DNA of 64,000 nt from positions 4,848,779-4,912,778 of the forward strand of contig NC_030383.2 of assembly GCF_001625215.2 (NCBI RefSeq), written 5' to 3'. Made by a program: the position numbers and the translations under genes. The notes under the pieces are model-generated. The model had not been told where the DNA came from. It did not search any database and worked only from the letters and a program-made list of their open reading frames with translations. This document shows, one piece after another, positions 63,237-64,000 of the stretch; the stretch's first letter is position 1; every line of letters begins with the position of its first letter. Source of the DNA: Daucus carota subsp. sativus. Taxonomy: Eukaryota; Streptophyta; Magnoliopsida; Apiales; Apiaceae.

Positions 63237-64000
63237 GTTGGTGGCGGTTTATTTATACTATATTATATATATTATATTCCATTAATTATGGTGTTTTATT
63301 AACAGTTTATAATTTATTAAGTTTAAATTAATTACTTTAACTAGTAAAAAGTTATTCTTTTAGTCATGTTTTAGTTTTACTAAACTAAACTTCCCAATGT
63401 TAACATTAATATGTCATTAGTTGGACATCAAATTCTTAGATATACATGGGAAGATATATTATAATTAAATTATATATGATTGGAATAAACTAAAGACATG
63501 TAAATAATCTCATGATTATTTTAATCATTTGTTGATGTTTTAATCAAATCAATAAATGGAGTTTATAAGATATCATATATTTATTGTTTAAAATAAAACT
63601 ATATATATATCTTTCCCTTTTTTGAATAAATTATATCATAGTTCTTTCTCTTATTATCTAGGGTTTTAGGATCTTTGTTCTCTAGGGTTATCAGAAATGG
63701 TTGTCTGAGGTTTTTACCAAAAATAGTTTCATTTTTGAACTCATGTTGCTTCTTGTCTCACTGACAAAGATAATAATAATAATGACAATAGTTAAGCTAC
63801 ATGAAGTTATGAGTTATGACCTGTGTTTTATGAAGATTTAAGCGAAGGTGATAGATGAGAATTTGTTGGTAATATACTTGTTTCCAAATGTTAGCCAATT
63901 AACCGAAGTTATAATATATTTGGTTTTCATTTTTAAAAAGTTTTGATAAACTAATTATAGTTCCTAAACTACAATGATACACATTGTATAGCAAAAGCAG
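63237..64000. other. Intron-like AT-rich sequence to window end
   Basis: Follows the GTTGGT donor. No acceptor with a convincing exon is visible before the edge. Confidence 0.35.

Overview
This window is plant nuclear DNA. It is AT-rich and carries intron-rich protein genes with plant-specific products, Ty1/copia, Helitron and PIF/Harbinger transposons, and many Stowaway/Tourist-type MITEs. Gene content fits a eudicot. I cannot name the species from the sequence.

Host genes that I can assemble exon by exon, with reading phase checked across every junction: BUD31/G10 spliceosome protein (minus, 14509-15816, 3 coding exons, 145 aa); a BTB/LRR protein of the FBL11 type (minus, 17688-31760, 19 coding exons, 961 aa, first intron apparently GC-AG); an AGC-VIIIa protein kinase of the KIPK type (minus, 32683-35523, 2 coding exons, 867 aa); a cytosolic-type monodehydroascorbate reductase (plus, 51231-55521, 10 exons, 440 aa); and the first coding exon of an unrecognised gene that runs off the right edge (plus, 63027 onward).

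Mobile DNA fills most of the rest. 970-2131 holds one non-autonomous Helitron inserted inside another. 2200-10443 is a complete, very young Ty1/copia element (1198-bp LTRs differing at two adjacent bases, 5-bp target duplication AAATT). A truncated Harbinger-like end with a Myb-like ORF lies at 13020-13929. A nearly complete PIF/Harbinger transposon (37684-41632) has TIRs, a TAA duplication and an intact-looking DDE transposase, but its Myb-like second gene has an in-frame stop. 46.9-50.9 kb is a patchwork of exon fragments from a SKU5-like oxidase and an S-domain receptor kinase, with fragments of each gene in permuted order, closing at a Helitron 3' end 308 bp before the reductase start codon. 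56.4-57.8 kb has three copies of an element bordered by TA microsatellites, two forming a palindrome with arms of about 400 bp. 58.9-60.0 kb is a Tourist-like MITE containing two more MITEs.

The most unexpected signal is a 10-bp near-palindrome, CAGCTTGCTG, repeated through the copia element. Eight exact copies lie in gag and pol, all in one orientation and spread over all three reading frames. CAGCCTGCTG versions sit in the LTRs. This looks like a nucleic-acid-level element that I cannot explain from known copia biology.
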